The translations under genes were made by a program, and so were the position numbers. A stretch of 64,000 bases of DNA from contig NZ_CP107903.1 of assembly GCF_036013955.1 (NCBI RefSeq), positions 3,658,001-3,722,000 of the forward strand. Direction: 5' to 3'. Numbering within the stretch: position 1 is the first letter of the stretch; the number at the start of each line of letters is the position of its first letter. Under the pieces are notes generated by a model, which saw only the letters and a program-made list of their open reading frames with translations, did no database searches and was not told the DNA's origin. Positions 24,934 through 33,605 of this stretch are shown piece after piece. Source of the DNA: Streptomyces sp. NBC_00459 (GTDB lineage Bacteria; Actinomycetota; Actinomycetes; Streptomycetales; Streptomycetaceae).

Positions 24934-26334
24934 TCAGAACAGTTTGCCCGGGTTCAGGAGGCCGAGAGGGTCGAAGGCCGCCTTGACCGCGCGTTGCATC
25001 TCCACGCCCACCGGGCCCAGCTCGCGCGCGAGCCACTCCTTCTTGAGGATGCCGACGCCGTGCTCGCCGGTGATCGTGCCGTCGAGTTCCAGGCCGAGGG
25101 CCATGATCTCGTCGAAGGACTCGCGGGCCCGCCGGGACTCGTCGGCGTCCTGGGCGTCGAAGCAGACCGTGGGGTGGGTGTTGCCGTCGCCGGCGTGGGC
25201 GCACACCCCGATGGTCAGCTGGTACTTCTCGGCGATGCGCTCGACCCCTTCCAGCAGCTCACCGAGGCGCGACCTGGGTACGCACACGTCGTCGATCATC
25301 GTCGTGCCCTTGACCGCTTCGAGCGCGACGAGGCACAGCCGCCGTGCCTGGAGGAGGAGTTCGGACTCGGCGGCGTCGTCGGCGGGGACGACCTGGGTGG
25401 CCCCGGCCGCCTCGCAGAGGGCGCCCACGGCGGCCAGGTCTGCGGCGGGGTCGTGGGTGTCGAAGGCGCAGAGGAGCAGGGCCTCGGTGGTCTCGGGCAG
25501 TCCCATGTTGGCCAGGTCGTTGACGGCCTTGACGGTCGTACGGTCCATCAGTTCGAGGAGGGACGGCACATGACCGCCCTCCATGATCCGGCACACGGCG
25601 TCGCACGCGGCGGCGGCCGACGCGAACTCGGCGGCCAGCACGAGCTGCTGGGGCGGCTGCGGCTTCAGTGCGAGCACCGCCCGTACGACGATGCCGAGCG
25701 AGCCCTCCGAGCCGACGAACAGGCGGGTGAGGTCGTATCCGGCGACGCCCTTCGCGGTCCGCCGCCCGGTGGACATGAGGCGCCCGTCGGCCAGCACCAC
25801 GTCCAGGCCCAGTACGTACTCGGCCGTGACGCCGTACTTCACGCAGCACAGCCCGCCCGACGCGGTGCCGATGTTGCCGCCGATCGTGCACATCTCCCAG
25901 CTGCTGGGATCCGGGGGGTAGTACAGACCGTGTTCGTTGACCGCGCGGGAGAGCGTGGCGTTGATGACGCCGGGCTCGACGACGGCGACGCGGTCGACCG
26001 GGCTGATCTCCAGGATCCGGTCCATCTTCACCAGCGACAGCACGATGCAGCCCTCGGACGCGTTGGCCGCGCCCGACAGTCCGGTACGGGCGCCCTGCGG
26101 GACGACCGGGACGCGCAGTTCGGTGGCGATGCGCATGACGTGCTGGACCTGTTCGACCGTGCGCGGCAGAACGACCACGGCCGGGGTCCCGGCCTCGCAG
26201 AAGCTCGCCATGTCGTTGGCGTAGGCGGACGTGACGTCCGGATCGGTGAGCACCGCCTCGGCCGGCAGCTCCGCGAGCAGCCGGTCCGTGAGGTTGCCCT
26301 GGGCTTCGTCGGGTGCGGCTTGGATACGGCTCAT
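24934..26334 (-). CDS. FAD-binding oxidase, glycolate/D-lactate oxidase type
   Basis: A 466-residue VAO-family flavoprotein. The FAD-binding domain shows VVLPRTVEQVQHVMRIA, VPQGARTGLSGAANA, EPGVINATLSRAV and TIGGNIGTASGGLCCVKYG. The C-terminal domain ends IGVCAHAGDGNTHPTVCF and GTITGEHGVGILKKEWL, the signature of GlcD/D-lactate dehydrogenase-like enzymes that oxidise 2-hydroxy acids. Start is the ATG at 26334; a GTG two codons upstream is possible. No GlcE/GlcF partners are adjacent, so it may work alone. It is convergent with ssgG. Confidence 0.92.
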   Translation of the reverse strand: MSRIQAAPDEAQGNLTDRLLAELPAEAVLTDPDVTSAYANDMASFCEAGTPAVVVLPRTVEQVQHVMRIATELRVPVVPQGARTGLSGAANASEGCIVLSLVKMDRILEISPVDRVAVVEPGVINATLSRAVNEHGLYYPPDPSSWEMCTIGGNIGTASGGLCCVKYGVTAEYVLGLDVVLADGRLMSTGRRTAKGVAGYDLTRLFVGSEGSLGIVVRAVLALKPQPPQQLVLAAEFASAAAACDAVCRIMEGGHVPSLLELMDRTTVKAVNDLANMGLPETTEALLLCAFDTHDPAADLAAVGALCEAAGATQVVPADDAAESELLLQARRLCLVALEAVKGTTMIDDVCVPRSRLGELLEGVERIAEKYQLTIGVCAHAGDGNTHPTVCFDAQDADESRRARESFDEIMALGLELDGTITGEHGVGILKKEWLARELGPVGVEMQRAVKAAFDPLGLLNPGKLF

Positions 26335-26423
26335 GATCACAGCGTCGCACCCGGGGCCATCGGTGTGAACCCCGTCTGCGAGGCGCTTTCGGTACGGGAA
26401 TCCGGTCGTCGTATTGACGCACA

Positions 26424-27848
26424 GTGAGCGCCATGGAGATGGAGAGAGTCCGTGGCCGTGGTCGTGTACATGTCCTTCCGCGCCCGTTGATCGCCGCACT
26501 CGCGGGGTGTGCGGTACTCGGCGGCGCGCTGATGCTGTTGCCCCCGGACCGCCCGGCCGCGGCGCCCGCACCGGCGCCGGGTCCGGCGGCCCGGGCGGAA
26601 CTGGCGGTGACCGGCGGGGTGCCCGCCGCGCTGCCCGACCTGGCGGCGTTCATCGGTGACCGTGAGGCGTTCGTACGCACCCATGCGCGTGACGGGCAGG
26701 CCTGGGCGCAGCTCGGCTCGGCCTATGTGGAGCGCGGTCGGCGGACGGGGGACGCCGCCGACTTCCCCCGGGCGGAGCGGGCGCTGCGTACGTCGCTGAA
26801 GGTGCGGCCGGCGAACGGGGCCCGGAACGCCGAGGGGCTCGTGGGTATGGCCGCGCTGGCGAACGCGCGCCGTGATTTCCCGGCCGCCCGGGAGTGGGGG
26901 GAGGCGGCGCTGCGTCAGGCGCCGAAGCGCTGGACGTCGTACCCGCCGCTGCTCGACGCGTACACGGGCCTGGGTGACTACAAGGCGGTCCGGCGGACTC
27001 TGGAGCAGCTGCAGGGGCTGCGTTCCGGGGCGGCGGTGATGGCGCACGCTGCGGGCGTGTACCGGGACCGGGGGTGGCGCGAGGACGCGCAGGCGGCGCT
27101 CGCGGACGCGGCGGCGCGGGCCGCGACCCCGGCCGAGGAGGCCGAATGGCAGTACCGGGCGGGCGAGTTGGCGTGGGAACGCGGCGAACCGGCCGACGCG
27201 CTGCGGCACTTCGAGGCTGCGCTGCGGCTCGACCCCGGGCTGTCGTCCGCGCGGGCGGGTGAGGGGCGGGCGTTGGCCGCGCTGGGCCGTGCACGGGAGG
27301 CACAGAGCGCGTACCGGGCGGCGCTGGCCGAGCGGCCGTCGCCTCAGTACGCGCTGGAACTGGGCGAGTTGTACGACTCCCTGGGCCGGTCCGAGGATGC
27401 GCAGGCGCAGTACGCGGCGCTGCGGGCACGGGTGGTGAAGGAGCAAGCCGGTGGCGTGGACGGCGAGTTGCTGCTCGGGCGGTTCGAGGCGGATCACGGG
27501 GACGCGGGATCGGCAGTACGGCGGCTGCGCGCGGAGTGGGCGCGTCAGCCGGGGCTCGATGTCGCGGACGCGCTGGGCTGGGCGATGCACCGGGCGGGCC
27601 GGAGCGAGGAGGCGCTCGCCTGGGCGAAGCGGACGACCGACAAGGAGCACGGCGCCGAGGTGCGCAGTGCTCTGTACGTGTACCACCGGGGCATGATCGA
27701 GCGGGAGTTGGGGCTGACGGGTCCCGCGCGCCGGCACCTGGAGGAGGCGCTGCGGATCAACCCGTACTTCTCGCCGGTTGGCGTACCGGCGGCGAAGGAG
27801 GCGTTGGCGGCGCTGGGCGAGCCCGAAGCGTCGGGATCGCCCAACTGA
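26424..27848 (+). CDS. TPR-repeat protein, membrane-anchored or secreted
   Basis: 474 residues (from the GTG at 26424; an ATG lies three codons in). A hydrophobic segment LIAALAGCAVLGGALMLLP near residues 23-41 acts as signal or anchor. The rest is a solenoid of tetratricopeptide-like repeats (e.g. AWAQLGSAYVERGRRTGD, YPPLLDAYTGLGDYKA, WQYRAGELAWERGEPADALR, ALELGELYDSLGRSEDAQ). TPR arrays are protein-binding scaffolds; the partner is unknown. It is divergent from the FAD-oxidase gene and convergent with hppD. Confidence 0.87.
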   Translation: MSAMEMERVRGRGRVHVLPRPLIAALAGCAVLGGALMLLPPDRPAAAPAPAPGPAARAELAVTGGVPAALPDLAAFIGDREAFVRTHARDGQAWAQLGSAYVERGRRTGDAADFPRAERALRTSLKVRPANGARNAEGLVGMAALANARRDFPAAREWGEAALRQAPKRWTSYPPLLDAYTGLGDYKAVRRTLEQLQGLRSGAAVMAHAAGVYRDRGWREDAQAALADAAARAATPAEEAEWQYRAGELAWERGEPADALRHFEAALRLDPGLSSARAGEGRALAALGRAREAQSAYRAALAERPSPQYALELGELYDSLGRSEDAQAQYAALRARVVKEQAGGVDGELLLGRFEADHGDAGSAVRRLRAEWARQPGLDVADALGWAMHRAGRSEEALAWAKRTTDKEHGAEVRSALYVYHRGMIERELGLTGPARRHLEEALRINPYFSPVGVPAAKEALAALGEPEASGSPN

Positions 27849-27865
27849 CCGCACGGGCAGACCGG

Positions 27866-29011
27866 TTACAGGTTGCCGCGCTTGTCCTGCTCCCGTTCGA
27901 TCGCCTCGAAGAGGGCCTTGAAGTTGCCCTTGCCGAAGCCCATCGAGCCGTGCCGTTCGATGATCTCGAAGAAGACGGTCGGACGGTCCTGGACCGGCTT
28001 GGTGAAGATCTGGAGCAGGTAGCCGTCCTCGTCGCGGTCGACGAGGATCTTCAGCTCGCGGAGGGTCTCGACGGGGACGCGGGTGTCGCCGGCCCACTCC
28101 CCCAGGGTGTCGTAGTACGAGTCGGGTGTGTCGAGGAACTGGACCCCGGCCGCCCGCATGGTCCGTACGGTCTCGACGATGTCGCCCGAGTTGAGGGCGA
28201 TGTGCTGGACGCCCGCGCCGCCGTAGAACTCCAGGTACTCGTCGATCTGGGACTTCTTCTTGGCGATGGCCGGCTCGTTGATCGGGAACTTGACCTTGAG
28301 GGTCCCGTCGGCGACGACTTTCGACATCAGCGCGCTGTACTCGGTGGCGATGTCGTCGCCCACGAACTCCTTCATGTTCGTGAAGCCCATGACCTTGTTG
28401 TAGAAGCCGACCCACTCGTTCATGTGGCCGAGTTCGACGTTGCCCACGCAGTGGTCGATCGCCTGGAAGGTGCGCTTGGCGGGCGGTTCGACGATCGGGG
28501 CCGCGGCGACGAATCCCGGGAGGTACGGGCCGTCGTACCCGACCCGCTCGACAAGGGTGTGGCGGGTCTGGCCGTACGTGGCGATCACGGCGAGGACGAC
28601 CGTGCCGTGATCGTCCTTCAGCTCGTACGGCTCGGCCAGCGAGCGGGCGCCGTGTCCGACGGCGTACTCGTAGGCGGCACGGGCGTCCGGGACCTCGATG
28701 GCGAGGTCGACGACGCCGTCGCCGTGCTCGGCCACATGTGCGGCCAGGAAGTGGCCCCAGGTGGTGGCCGGCTTGACGACGGAGGTGAACACGAACCGGG
28801 CGGAGCCGTTCTCCAGGACGTACGACGCCGTCTCGCGGCTGCCCGTCTCCGGTCCGGAGTAGGCGACGAGCCGCATGCCGAAGGCCGTGGAGTAGTAGTG
28901 CGCCGCCTGTTTGGCGTTGCCCACGGCGAAGACGACCGCGTCCATTCCCTTGACCGGGAAGGGATCTGCCTGCCGGGCGGTGTCGGGAGTGTGGTGTGTG
29001 GTCTGCGTCAT
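27866..29011 (-). CDS. hppD: 4-Hydroxyphenylpyruvate dioxygenase
   Basis: Fe(II) enzyme that converts 4-hydroxyphenylpyruvate to homogentisate in tyrosine degradation. The 381 residues are full length. The three iron ligands are present: H187 (QAIDHCVGNV), H270 (VQHIALNSGDIV) and E349 (VFFEIIERHG), with GFGKGNFKALFEA at the C-terminus. It is divergent from an Lrp/AsnC gene, and an IclR gene lies 7 kb away. In S. coelicolor regulators of these two families control hppD and thereby the tyrosine supply for CDA antibiotic (known, from memory). Confidence 0.97.
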   Translation of the reverse strand: MTQTTHHTPDTARQADPFPVKGMDAVVFAVGNAKQAAHYYSTAFGMRLVAYSGPETGSRETASYVLENGSARFVFTSVVKPATTWGHFLAAHVAEHGDGVVDLAIEVPDARAAYEYAVGHGARSLAEPYELKDDHGTVVLAVIATYGQTRHTLVERVGYDGPYLPGFVAAAPIVEPPAKRTFQAIDHCVGNVELGHMNEWVGFYNKVMGFTNMKEFVGDDIATEYSALMSKVVADGTLKVKFPINEPAIAKKKSQIDEYLEFYGGAGVQHIALNSGDIVETVRTMRAAGVQFLDTPDSYYDTLGEWAGDTRVPVETLRELKILVDRDEDGYLLQIFTKPVQDRPTVFFEIIERHGSMGFGKGNFKALFEAIEREQDKRGNL

Positions 29012-29041
29012 GCTCGCAGCCTGGTCCCGTCACGGCAAGAT

Positions 29042-29057
29042 GCGCAACAGTTTGCGC
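29042..29057. promoter_or_regulatory. Inverted repeat upstream of hppD
   Basis: GCGCAA-4 nt-TTGCGC lies 31-46 bp upstream of the hppD start in the hppD/lrp intergenic region. It is a candidate operator for the adjacent Lrp or the nearby IclR regulator. Confidence 0.45.
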
Positions 29058-29139
29058 GAGAGCTGGACATTCTGCTCAGCTGTGGGCAGGGATGTACGGG
29101 CTTTCTGTACAGGATGACCATCCCATCGGGGAGGCTGCT

Positions 29140-29616
29140 GTGGCGATCGACGAGCTGGACGGGCGGATCATCGTGCTGCTCGCGCGGGAGCCGCGGATCG
29201 GCGTACTGGAGATGTCCCGGCGGCTCGGAGTGGCACGAGGGACGGCGCAGGCGCGCCTGGACCGGCTTCAGTCGAATGGCGTCATCCGGGGGTTCGGGCC
29301 GCAGGTGGACCCGGCGGCCCTCGGCTATCCGGTCACCGCCTTCGCGACACTCCAGATCCGGCAGGGGCAAGGGCCGGACGTACGGGCCCACTTGGCGTCC
29401 GTACCGGAGGTGCTGGAGCTGCACACGACCACCGGCAGCGGGGACATGCTGTGCCGGCTCGTGGCCCGCTCGAACGCCGATCTCCAGCGGGTGATCGACC
29501 GGGTCGTCGGTTTTGATGGCATCGACCGGGCCGCCACGGCGATCGTCATGGAGAACCCCGTTCCGCTGCGGATCATCCCGCTGGTGGAGCAGGCGGCCTC
29601 GGAGCACGGCGACTGA
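29140..29616 (+). CDS. Lrp/AsnC-family transcriptional regulator
   Basis: 158 residues: an N-terminal helix-turn-helix (IDELDGRIIVLLAREPRIGV, then EMSRRLGVARGTAQARLDRL) and a C-terminal ligand-binding RAM domain (TAFATLQIRQGQG, ELHTTTGSGDMLCRLVA, NPVPLRIIPLV). It starts at GTG 29140 five bases after GGGGAGG. Divergence from hppD suggests that it controls hppD in response to an amino or keto acid (tyrosine or hydroxyphenylpyruvate); that target is inferred from position and from reports on the S. coelicolor orthologue. Confidence 0.9.
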   Translation: MAIDELDGRIIVLLAREPRIGVLEMSRRLGVARGTAQARLDRLQSNGVIRGFGPQVDPAALGYPVTAFATLQIRQGQGPDVRAHLASVPEVLELHTTTGSGDMLCRLVARSNADLQRVIDRVVGFDGIDRAATAIVMENPVPLRIIPLVEQAASEHGD

Positions 29617-29669
29617 ACCGATACGGGTGAACCGGGCGGGTGAACCGGAACGGGCTGAGGGTGGTGGCG

Positions 29670-30392
29670 GTGAGCTTCTGGGAGTACCTCGGAAACCGCC
29701 ATCAGCAGCTGCTGACCGACGCGTTCCAGCACGCCGGTGCCGTCTTCCAGTGCGTGGTCCTGGCGACCGTCCTCGGGGTGGCACTCGGTGCCGTCACCTA
29801 CCGGAGCGAGTGGGCGGGGAATCTGGCCACCACTGCCACGTCGACGATCCTGACGATCCCCTCGCTCGCGATGATCGGCCTGCTGATCCCGGTGGTGGGC
29901 CTGGGTGGGCCGCCCACGGTCGTCACCCTCACCCTCTACGGCCTCCTCCCGATCGTGCGCAACGCGATCGTGGGCCTGCGCGGTGTCGACCCGTCCCTGG
30001 TGGACGCGGGGAAGGACATCGGGATGTCCCGGGTGGCACGGCTGGCCCGGGTGGAGCTGCCGCTGGCGTGGCCGCCGATCCTGACCGGTATCCGGGTCTC
30101 GACGCAGATACTCATGGGCATCGCGGCCATCGCCGCCTACGCCTCCGGTCCGGGGCTGGGCAATGAGATCTTCCGTGGCATCGCGTCGCCGGGCAGCAGG
30201 AACGCCCCGAACCAGGTCCTCGCGGGCACGCTGGGGATCATGGTGCTGGCGCTGCTGTTCGACGCGGCGTACGTGGTCGTCGGCCGGCTGACGATTCCGA
30301 GGGCGATCCGTGTCTCCTCGGCGAGCAACTACCACCCCGCCGAAGACCTTTCGTGTCCGGGTTCGTGGGCACGAGGGCGGTGGCGGCAGTGA
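29670..30392 (+). CDS. ABC transporter permease, OpuB/ProW (glycine betaine-type)
   Basis: A 240-residue inner-membrane permease of the osmoprotectant type. It has five or so hydrophobic helices and the ATPase-contact EAA loop region LRGVDPSLVDAGKDIGMSR. The GTG at 29670 with GAGGG upstream is preferred over the GTG at 29640. It overlaps the next permease gene (GTGA at 30389). The C-terminus (SSASNYHPAEDL...) looks extended and basic. An ATPase gene is missing from the neighbourhood. Confidence 0.86.
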   Translation: MSFWEYLGNRHQQLLTDAFQHAGAVFQCVVLATVLGVALGAVTYRSEWAGNLATTATSTILTIPSLAMIGLLIPVVGLGGPPTVVTLTLYGLLPIVRNAIVGLRGVDPSLVDAGKDIGMSRVARLARVELPLAWPPILTGIRVSTQILMGIAAIAAYASGPGLGNEIFRGIASPGSRNAPNQVLAGTLGIMVLALLFDAAYVVVGRLTIPRAIRVSSASNYHPAEDLSCPGSWARGRWRQ

Positions 30393-31303
30393 AGCGGCTC
30401 AACCTCGCCCGCGTGCGGAATGCGGACGGAGAGGGATGTGCGGGCGTGACGACTACGACGGTCGACGCCGATGCGGATGCGGATGCGGATGCGGATGCGG
30501 AGAACAGGACCGGGACCGGCGGGGCTGCGGCTTCTGCCACCAAGTCCCCTACTGCCAGGCTCGGTTGGCAGCGGCTTACGCTTCTGCCCAGCTTCCTTGT
30601 CCTCGTGCTGTTCGCCACCTGGCTGTGGTTCCGGCAGGCCGATCTGGACGCGATCTCCGAGAACGCGCTGTCGAACGGGCAGGTGTCGAAGGCCCTTCGG
30701 CAGCATGTAGAGCTGACGGCGATCTCGACGTTCTTCGTACTCGTCCTCGCGATCCCGCTGGGCGTGCTGCTGACGCGCAGGGCTCTTCGCAGAGTGGCCC
30801 CGGTGGCGATGGCGGTCGTCGCCATAGGGCAGGCGACCCCGGCGATCGGTCTGCTGGCGCTGCTGGTGATCTGGCTGGGCACCGGCCGGAAGGCGGCCCT
30901 GATCGGCATCGTGGCGTACGCGGTCCTGCCCGTCCTGTCGAACACGATCGCCGGCCTGAAGGCCAACGACCCGGCTCTCCTGGAGGCCGCGCGGGGCATC
31001 GGCATGTCGTCGACGGAGGTGCTGGCCCGGGTCGAACTCCCGCTGGCGGTACCGCTGATCCTCGCGGGCGTGCGTACGGCGCTGGTGCTGAACGTGGGCA
31101 CGGCGACGCTGGCAGCGTTCGGCGGGGGCGGTGGACTGGGGGTGCTGATCACTACCGGGATCACCAACCAGCGGATGCCGGTGCTGATGCTGGGCTCGGT
31201 CCTGACCGTCGTACTGGCGCTGCTGGTGGACTGGCTGGCCTCACTGGCCGAACTGCTGCTGCGGCCACGGGGGCTGGAGACGGAGACCTGGGGAGCGGAC
31301 TGA
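30389..31303 (+). CDS. ABC transporter permease, OpuB/ProW type, with Asp-Ala repeat N-terminus
   Basis: 304 residues from the GTG that overlaps the previous stop. After a hydrophilic N-terminus containing (DA)6, a first helix (LTLLPSFLVLVLFATWLW) and a periplasmic loop precede the permease domain (LRQHVELTAISTFFVLVLA, IAGLKANDPALLEAARGIGM as EAA loop, GGGGGLGVLITTGI). Paired permeases, a coupled start and a binding-protein remnant directly downstream show that this was an osmoprotectant uptake operon. A longer start at 30353 is possible. Confidence 0.86.
   Translation: MKRLNLARVRNADGEGCAGVTTTTVDADADADADADAENRTGTGGAAASATKSPTARLGWQRLTLLPSFLVLVLFATWLWFRQADLDAISENALSNGQVSKALRQHVELTAISTFFVLVLAIPLGVLLTRRALRRVAPVAMAVVAIGQATPAIGLLALLVIWLGTGRKAALIGIVAYAVLPVLSNTIAGLKANDPALLEAARGIGMSSTEVLARVELPLAVPLILAGVRTALVLNVGTATLAAFGGGGGLGVLITTGITNQRMPVLMLGSVLTVVLALLVDWLASLAELLLRPRGLETETWGAD
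30464..30502 (+). repeat. GATGCG hexanucleotide microsatellite inside the permease gene
   Basis: About six tandem GATGCG units encode an alternating Asp-Ala run near the N-terminus of the second permease. Hexamers keep the frame, so copy number can vary without frameshift. Confidence 0.85.
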
Positions 31304-31304
31304 C

Positions 31305-31374
31305 ATGGCTGTCCCCGTTCGCCCCGAACAACACGAACGCCCTGGCCGTGAACCAAGGCGAACTTGGGGCCTGA
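31305..31374 (+). pseudogene. Remnant of an osmoprotectant-binding protein gene
   Basis: Directly after the second permease stop, one frame reads TWLSPFAPNNTNALAVNQGE and then ends. The NNTNALAV string is typical of OpuC/ProX-type binding proteins, whose gene normally sits here. Only about 23 codons survive and no start or ATPase gene is found, so the operon has lost its receptor through deletion. The identification rests on a short motif. Confidence 0.5.
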
Positions 31375-31478
31375 AGAGGTGGCCGGCGATCAGGGAGATC
31401 CTCGCCCCGGTGACAGCGAGGCTGACGAACACGGTGGCGCGGGACTGGATGCGGTCGGAAGGGTTCGTGAAGCAGGGG

Positions 31479-31540
31479 ATACAAAGAGGGCGTTGCAAAG
31501 AAGTACTTGCAAGGGTTTCTTTGCAAGGCTATCTTTGTAT
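31479..31540. promoter_or_regulatory. 62-bp nested palindrome over the ArsR-type gene promoter
   Basis: Outer arms ATACAAAG (31479-31486) and CTTTGTAT (31533-31540), and inner arms TTGCAAAGAA (31493-31502) and TTCTTTGCAA (31517-31526), share one centre at 31509.5. A third TTGCAA lies at the centre. The block ends 2 bp before the regulator ATG. TATCTT at 31530-31535 lies 7 bp before the ATG, consistent with a leaderless mRNA. Autoregulation is likely. Confidence 0.75.
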
Positions 31541-31542
31541 GC

Positions 31543-32127
31543 ATGACGGAGCACGAAGAACGCAAGGTTCGCCACCTTGATGCCCGCTCACTGCGCGGCC
31601 TCGCCCACCCGCTGCGCATGCAGTTGCTGGACTCCCTGCGTCTGCGCGGTCCGGCGACTGCGTCCCAACTGGCCGAGAAGCTCGGGGAGTCCAGTGGGGC
31701 GACCAGCTATCACCTGCGCCAGCTCGCCGCGCACGGCTTCGTCGAGGACGCGCCGGAGCACGGCAAGGGGCGGGAGCGGTGGTGGAAGGCGGTCGCCGAT
31801 GGCCTGTACTTCGACAGCGGCCAGTTCAAGGACGCCGACCCCGAACTGCGCGGAGCGACGGAGCTGTACCTGCACGAGATCGCGAACAGCCACACCCGCG
31901 AGCTGTCCACCTGGCTCGGCACCCGGGACGACTGGCCCGAGGCCTGGTCGCGCGGCTCCGACATGAGCAACGCGACGCTACGGCTGACACCCGACCTCGC
32001 CGAAGAGCTCGTCCGCAAGATGCATGAACTGATCGAGGGATACCGCGGCGTCGTCGTCGCCGAGGACACCCCCGAGGCAGAGCAAGTGCGCGTTCACACC
32101 CATCTGTTCCCCGTCAAGACGGACTGA
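31543..32127 (+). CDS. ArsR-like helix-turn-helix transcriptional regulator
   Basis: 194 residues with an N-terminal winged helix: LRGLAHPLRMQLLDSLRLRG (the first helices), ATASQLAEKLGESSGATSYH (recognition helix) and LRQLAAHGFVEDAPEHGKGRERWWKA (wing; core GKGRERWWKA). The C-terminal half, with ATELYLHEIANSHTRELSTW, resembles the helical part of ArsR-like regulators that sit beside MFS efflux genes. No exporter is adjacent now. It starts at the ATG at 31543 and is governed by the palindrome directly upstream. Confidence 0.88.
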   Translation: MTEHEERKVRHLDARSLRGLAHPLRMQLLDSLRLRGPATASQLAEKLGESSGATSYHLRQLAAHGFVEDAPEHGKGRERWWKAVADGLYFDSGQFKDADPELRGATELYLHEIANSHTRELSTWLGTRDDWPEAWSRGSDMSNATLRLTPDLAEELVRKMHELIEGYRGVVVAEDTPEAEQVRVHTHLFPVKTD

Positions 32128-32140
32128 GAGGTCACCGCCG

Positions 32141-32329
32141 ATGAACCCCGAGCCCTACCTCACCCTCCACCACCTCCGCGCCGCCGACCTCCGTGCCGAG
32201 GCCGACGCCCACCGACTCGCCCTCGCCGCCAAGCAGCCCCCGCAGGACCTCCGCACCCGCGTCGGCTGGACCCTCGTAGAGGTCGGCCTGCGGCTGGCCT
32301 CCGTGCCGCCGAAGCCGCGGATCGCCTGA
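32141..32329 (+). CDS. Small conserved hypothetical protein
   Basis: A 62-residue helical protein, 13 bp after the regulator stop, probably in the same mRNA. The sequence LRAADLRAEADAHRLALAAK followed by VGWTLVEVGLRLASVP is seen in small proteins encoded beside ArsR-like genes in streptomycetes (recollection). It has no predicted membrane span or catalytic motif. Function unknown. Confidence 0.65.
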   Translation: MNPEPYLTLHHLRAADLRAEADAHRLALAAKQPPQDLRTRVGWTLVEVGLRLASVPPKPRIA

Positions 32330-32332
32330 GGC

Positions 32333-33385
32333 CTAGCGCCTCTCGGGCGGAGGCCCGCTGGACTCCCGTACGACCAGCGGCGGATCCACCTCGTGCAGGA
32401 CGCGTTCCGTCGAGCCGGGGTTCGTGATCTCGTCGACCAGCAGGCCGATGCCCTCGGTGGCCACCGAGTCGAAGTCCTGCGCCACCGTGGTCAGCGCGGG
32501 CTGCTGGAAACGGGCGGCCGGGATGTCGTCCATCCCGACGACGCTCACCTCGTCCGGAACGCGGCGGCCCCGCTCGTGCAACGCCCTGACCAGGCCGATC
32601 GCCATGTCGTCATTGGCCACGAAGACCGCGGTCATCGCCTCGTCGTCCGCCAGTCGCAGGCCCGCCTCGTAACCGCTCGCGCAGGACCAGTCGCCCTCGA
32701 CGGGCTCGGCCACGGGCAGGCCCGCCTCGGCCAGCGCGGACCGCCAGCCCTCCGCACGGTCGCGGGACGCCCACCACTGACCGGGGCCCGAGACATGCCG
32801 GATCTCGGTGTGCCCCAGATCGATGAGGTGCCGGGTCGCCACATACCCGCTGCGGTCCGACTTCTCCGCCGAACGGATCCGCCGGGCCGCGACCAGACCG
32901 GGAAAGCGGCCGATGGTGAGGATGGGGACGTCCAGCCAGACCTTGACGGGACTCCCCTCGTCGATCGCCTCCGACAGCACGATGCCGTCGACGCCCTGTT
33001 CGAGGAGGCTGTCGATGGCCTCGGCGGTGCTGTGTTCGTCGTCTTCGGTGGTGTGGGCGACGCTGACCGAGTAGCCGAGCCGGCGCGCCGAGCGCTCTAT
33101 GGCGACGAGCATGGTCATGGGCCCGTAGAGGCGGGCGCCGAGGGAGATCACACCGAGGCGCCGGCTCCGGCCCGAAGTGAGGCTGCGCGCCGCGCCGTTG
33201 GGGCGGTACCCGAGTTGCTGGGCCGCCCGCAGGACACGCGTCCGGAGCTCTTCACGGACGTACGGCTCGTTGTTCATCACACGCGAGACCGTCTTCTGGG
33301 AGACACCGGCGAGCCGAGCGACATCGCTGCTCGTCGCCGGTGGCCGCGAAACGCCGTCCCGACCGTGGGTACCCGTACCGGCCAC
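32333..33385 (-). CDS. LacI-family transcriptional repressor
   Basis: 350 residues. The N-terminal HTH and hinge (SSDVARLAGVSQKTVSRVMN, then LRAAQQLGYRPNGAARSL) are canonical, and the effector domain has RRLGVISLGARLYGPMTM, TAVFVANDDMAIGLVRAL and VSVVGMDDIPAARFQQPALT. It starts at a GTG. It is divergent from a secreted glycosidase gene across 220 bp, so it probably represses that gene until a sugar product binds. That gap holds TTGACG at 33521-33526 as a candidate -35 for the glycosidase gene. Confidence 0.93.
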   Translation of the reverse strand: MAGTGTHGRDGVSRPPATSSDVARLAGVSQKTVSRVMNNEPYVREELRTRVLRAAQQLGYRPNGAARSLTSGRSRRLGVISLGARLYGPMTMLVAIERSARRLGYSVSVAHTTEDDEHSTAEAIDSLLEQGVDGIVLSEAIDEGSPVKVWLDVPILTIGRFPGLVAARRIRSAEKSDRSGYVATRHLIDLGHTEIRHVSGPGQWWASRDRAEGWRSALAEAGLPVAEPVEGDWSCASGYEAGLRLADDEAMTAVFVANDDMAIGLVRALHERGRRVPDEVSVVGMDDIPAARFQQPALTTVAQDFDSVATEGIGLLVDEITNPGSTERVLHEVDPPLVVRESSGPPPERR

Positions 33386-33605
33386 CGAAGCCTCTCCCCC
33401 GTTTTCGCCAAGACTGCGCTGTCAGAAATCTGTTGGGATCAGTGTGCGGCTCGACCCCGTGAATGGTCAATGATCACCGTAATCCACAGGAAACGGCGTG
33501 CAACAGCAGCGACACAAGTATTGACGTCGGCTTGATCCGAGCCACAGACTCCGGGCCTGACTACGCAGTCATGCGTGGACTCGGAACAGAGCGACCGGAG
33601 GGGTA

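Noticed and set aside
31241..31498. Minus-strand frame with MFS-like hydrophobic segment (VFVSLAVTGARISLIAGHLF)
   Set aside because: Short, without start context, and overlapping the second permease gene; too weak to call a transporter remnant.
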